The position numbers and the translations under genes were made by a program. Below are positions 13,163 to 15,484 of a stretch of DNA of 15,484 bases, one piece after another (positions within the stretch are counted from its first letter, which is position 1; every line of letters begins with the position of its first letter). Location: the NCBI GenBank assembly GCA_028683685.1, contig JAQUHH010000021.1, positions 1-15,484 on the forward strand. Direction: 5' to 3'. The notes under the pieces are model-generated. The model had not been told where the DNA came from, ran no database searches, and worked only from the letters and a program-made list of their open reading frames with translations. Source of the stretch: Bacteroidales bacterium (lineage in GTDB: Bacteria; Bacteroidota; Bacteroidia; Bacteroidales; WCHB1-69).

Positions 13163-15340
13163 TTATTTTTTTATCACCTTCAATAAGGCTTTACGATTTC
13201 CTGATTGAACATCCAATATATAAATGCCAGTAATGTCATTTATGTGAAATTCTAGTACGTTTTTATTTTCAAAAAGAAATTGATCCATTAGTTTTCCTTT
13301 TATATCATAAATTTTCACTTGTGTTTCTGAGTAAACGTGACCTAGGTCAATATTTATCTTTCCGTTTGTAGGATTGGGATAAATATTTATTTGAGTTTCA
13401 TAGGTGTTTTCCCAAATTCCAACTATCGTAATTTCATAACAGCTGGATATGGTATAACATTCGCCTTCCGTTACTTTTAATGCATAATTGCCATCCGAAG
13501 TAGCAAAAAAACTTTGATCGGTTTCACCTACGATTGCTTCATAATTATCATCACAATCGAGCCATTGATAGCTTATTTCTGGCCCATAAGTAAGTGCACT
13601 AAGAATATCTCCATTTTGAACAACACTTGCATCTGGCCCTTGAATTACAGTAAGTGATATAATTGAGTCATATGTACATCCATATTCGTCAACAATTGTA
13701 AAAGCGTAATCAAAAATTCCAGCTAAGGGAGTTTGAATAATCGCTGTTGTATCACTTGTAGATGCAACTAGCGGGTCACTCCAAAGAACTTCATCAATCA
13801 GGATACTATATGACCATGACTGTGGCACTAAGTTTGGATCAAGTGAGAGTTGCAAGCCAAATATCCAGCCATCATCGCCTCCCCAGGTATCACAAATCTC
13901 AATTTGCCAAACTCCATTTAGTGGACATCCAATTAAATTGGAGAAACTATTATATGGGCGATAATAATTGGTGTTGTTTTGTCTGTTTGTTGAATCGCAA
14001 CTTGATGTTGCTTGATCAAGATAAATATAATGTGGCAAATTTCCATGATATTGGTAGCCAAGAGTCGTGTTTTCCGACCAGCAATAGTTCCAACCCACAC
14101 CCGCTAATGCAGAGTCGCCTTGACATGTGGGTGAACTTCCTGATACTGGTATTCCGAGATCAATAGGATTGTTCGTGTTAGAGCCATTATTTTTATAACC
14201 ATGCATGGTTGTAGATTGTCCATTAGGACAGAATATTTTAAAACTAAGGTCTCCCAAAAAGCTATGTTCCATCGTAAAACAGATGGAGATAATATCATTT
14301 ATACTTGTAATAGACTGAGATGGATCAAATCCTGTAAAGGTTACGTCCGTTCTATAACATTCAACTGCGCAATTTAGACCATCAGGAATATAAACTGCAC
14401 TATCAAAACCTAAGCTGTTATTTTGAATAATAACGGGTTCTACTAAAACATCAGAACCGATTGAATAACCAATATTTAAATCTACTGGGATTCCCAAACA
14501 AGCATCTGGCAAAGAGTTTATGGTTTGAATTGGATTCTTTGAAGTTCGAACACTAATCTTTGCATCATTCTGATTAATACATCCTCGTTGATCTTGTAAA
14601 ATAAGTTTTACTTCACGACTTTGTCCTGGTTCGAAAACATGATTTATTGTGGTAAGACTCCATCCTGCATAAGTAGTGTCGCCTACATTCCATGAAAAAT
14701 AAGTGGAATCATGACTTTGTGTATATCCACCCAAATTATTATCTGGATATTCTGCATATCCAGCAATCGTTAATGATTGGTTTTCGCATAAATTGGCAGA
14801 TAAAATGCTGTCTTCGTATACCAGAGGTGGAATACATGCCGTTGGATCAATATAAGCGGATATTCGTTGACAAATAGGTTGGCATTCTGTTTCTATTTTA
14901 AAACCCGAACCATGGTTTGTTTCGTCAGACTTAAATCGCACGGTAATTGCTCCAGAAGGGTTGTTTATCGTGGCTGCATAAGACCATTGACCAACCGTAA
15001 TTTGACTTGAGCTGTTTAAAAAGAATTTATTTCCTCCAAAGTCAACCAAACGAGCCGGATCTGCTTGGTCACTATCATAAACAAAAATGGTATCGCTTTC
15101 ATGTAAGCCTAATTCTAAAATTTTTATTTGAATGGCAGGATTGCTCGGATCATTTGAATAAATGGTAATGGTGTCTTTTCGATTTGCCTCATAATTTGCA
15201 GAAGCTCCTCCATTGTCATAAATAAAAGCACCGCATCCATTCGTAATATTGCGGGTAGTTCCCATATTGTAGTTGCCTTGCCCCATTAGTAGGGTAGAGA
15301 AAAGCAGAGAAGAAGCAATAAGAAATAAATATTTTTTCAT
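13163..15340 (-). CDS. Secreted multidomain protein with CUB, PKD/Ig-like, P-domain-like and type IX sorting domains
   Basis: This 725-residue exported protein has no recognisable catalytic domain. Residues 1-20 are a signal peptide ending near LLMGQG. Residues about 28-153 resemble a CUB domain (beta strands, two cysteines, TITIYSND, then DTIFVYDSD). About 170-265 looks like a PKD/Ig-type sandwich. About 305-502 resembles a proprotein convertase P-domain, with a hallmark GVWQIEICDTWGGDDGW at about 476-492. Further Ig-like sandwiches lie at about 505-565 and 570-640. The last 75 residues, from INIYPNPTNG, form a type A type IX secretion sorting domain that should be cleaved on export, leaving the protein on the cell surface or outside. 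Roles in adhesion or matrix binding are inference. The minus-strand start at 15340 fits the signal peptide exactly. Confidence 0.9.
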   Translation of the reverse strand: MKKYLFLIASSLLFSTLLMGQGNYNMGTTRNITNGCGAFIYDNGGASANYEANRKDTITIYSNDPSNPAIQIKILELGLHESDTIFVYDSDQADPARLVDFGGNKFFLNSSSQITVGQWSYAATINNPSGAITVRFKSDETNHGSGFKIETECQPICQRISAYIDPTACIPPLVYEDSILSANLCENQSLTIAGYAEYPDNNLGGYTQSHDSTYFSWNVGDTTYAGWSLTTINHVFEPGQSREVKLILQDQRGCINQNDAKISVRTSKNPIQTINSLPDACLGIPVDLNIGYSIGSDVLVEPVIIQNNSLGFDSAVYIPDGLNCAVECYRTDVTFTGFDPSQSITSINDIISICFTMEHSFLGDLSFKIFCPNGQSTTMHGYKNNGSNTNNPIDLGIPVSGSSPTCQGDSALAGVGWNYCWSENTTLGYQYHGNLPHYIYLDQATSSCDSTNRQNNTNYYRPYNSFSNLIGCPLNGVWQIEICDTWGGDDGWIFGLQLSLDPNLVPQSWSYSILIDEVLWSDPLVASTSDTTAIIQTPLAGIFDYAFTIVDEYGCTYDSIISLTVIQGPDASVVQNGDILSALTYGPEISYQWLDCDDNYEAIVGETDQSFFATSDGNYALKVTEGECYTISSCYEITIVGIWENTYETQINIYPNPTNGKINIDLGHVYSETQVKIYDIKGKLMDQFLFENKNVLEFHINDITGIYILDVQSGNRKALLKVIKK

Positions 15341-15397
15341 AATTTTTATATTTTAATTCACTACTGACCGACAAAAATTATTTAGAAAAATAAACAA

Positions 15398-15426
15398 ATC
15401 GGGCGACAACATAATTATCGCCCGAT
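15398..15426. repeat. GC-rich inverted repeat near the right edge
   Basis: ATCGGGCGA (15398-15406) and TCGCCCGAT (15418-15426) are exact complements around an 11-base A/T-rich spacer. It stands out in an otherwise very AT-rich gap. On the minus strand it is followed by TTTGTTTATTTTT, which suits a terminator. On the plus strand it sits just ahead of a TAAATTTG box at 15433-15440, which would suit an operator. Confidence 0.6.
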
Positions 15427-15432
15427 AGATTG

Positions 15433-15440
15433 TAAATTTG
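15433..15440 (+). promoter_or_regulatory. Candidate -7 box for a gene starting at the right edge
   Basis: TAAATTTG is a full match to TAnnTTTG, 28 bases before the ATG at 15469. No TTTG is seen at -33; that region falls in the spacer of the inverted repeat. Confidence 0.4.
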
Positions 15441-15468
15441 TTTTTCCATAAACATAATATCTACAATC

Positions 15469-15484
15469 ATGAGCAAAGATATAT
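15469..15484 (+). CDS. Possible start of a plus-strand gene, truncated by the window
   Basis: An ATG at 15469 opens MSKDI before the sequence ends. Support is limited to the promoter-like box upstream and the empty, divergent-looking gap. Five codons do not allow any functional call. Confidence 0.35.

Noticed and set aside
15379..15453. Short minus-strand reading frame of about 25 codons across the GC-rich palindrome
   Set aside because: Too short, no family resemblance, and it spans an inverted repeat better explained as a regulatory structure.
1..15484. Mobile elements, CRISPR arrays, toxin-antitoxin or defence genes
   Set aside because: No transposase, integrase, spaced direct repeats or recognised defence domain was seen on either strand.

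Overview
The window looks like chromosomal DNA from a member of the Bacteroidetes. It is strongly AT-rich, has little Shine-Dalgarno signal, and carries promoter boxes resembling the Bacteroidetes TAnnTTTG -7 element (clearest at 12980-12987). Lineage-typical products include a TonB-dependent receptor with an N-terminal carboxypeptidase-regulatory-like domain, a protein with a C-terminal type IX secretion sorting domain, and a partial secreted protein resembling the GWxTD family. I see no insertion sequence, phage gene, CRISPR array or rRNA.

Left part, mostly minus strand. A partial secreted protein begins at 244 and runs off the left edge. Next come a TonB-dependent receptor (509-3403) and, transcribed ahead of it, a beta-helix-like lipoprotein (3480-4682). 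The pair is separated by 76 bases holding a hairpin. A strong hairpin terminator (4827-4866) separates them from a PiT-family phosphate transporter with a C-terminal PhoU-like domain (4884-7133). Divergent from the transporter, on the plus strand, are a PhoR-like histidine kinase (7383-8426) and a PhoB/OmpR-type response regulator (8431-9129). Together these resemble a phosphate sensing and uptake locus. Whether the TonB receptor and lipoprotein belong to it is inference.

Middle part, plus strand and visibly richer in G+C around 9300-11070. A P-loop nucleotide-kinase-like protein overlaps a zinc-dependent dCMP deaminase by 4 bases; as I recall, the same two domains are fused in yeast Dcd1. 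A metallo-beta-lactamase-fold hydrolase of glyoxalase II type follows. Then comes a tight cluster: a 6-pyruvoyl-tetrahydropterin synthase homologue that resembles the animal enzyme more than QueD, GTP cyclohydrolase I, SufE and a SufT/MIP18-like Fe-S assembly factor. The first two catalyse consecutive pterin steps starting from GTP. The last two serve Fe-S cluster assembly.

Right part. A tRNA-Arg(CCU) is followed by a bidirectional terminator shared with a convergent 725-residue secreted protein. That protein has CUB, PKD/Ig-like, P-domain-like and type IX sorting regions. At the far right is a GC-rich inverted repeat, and possibly the first codons of another plus-strand gene.
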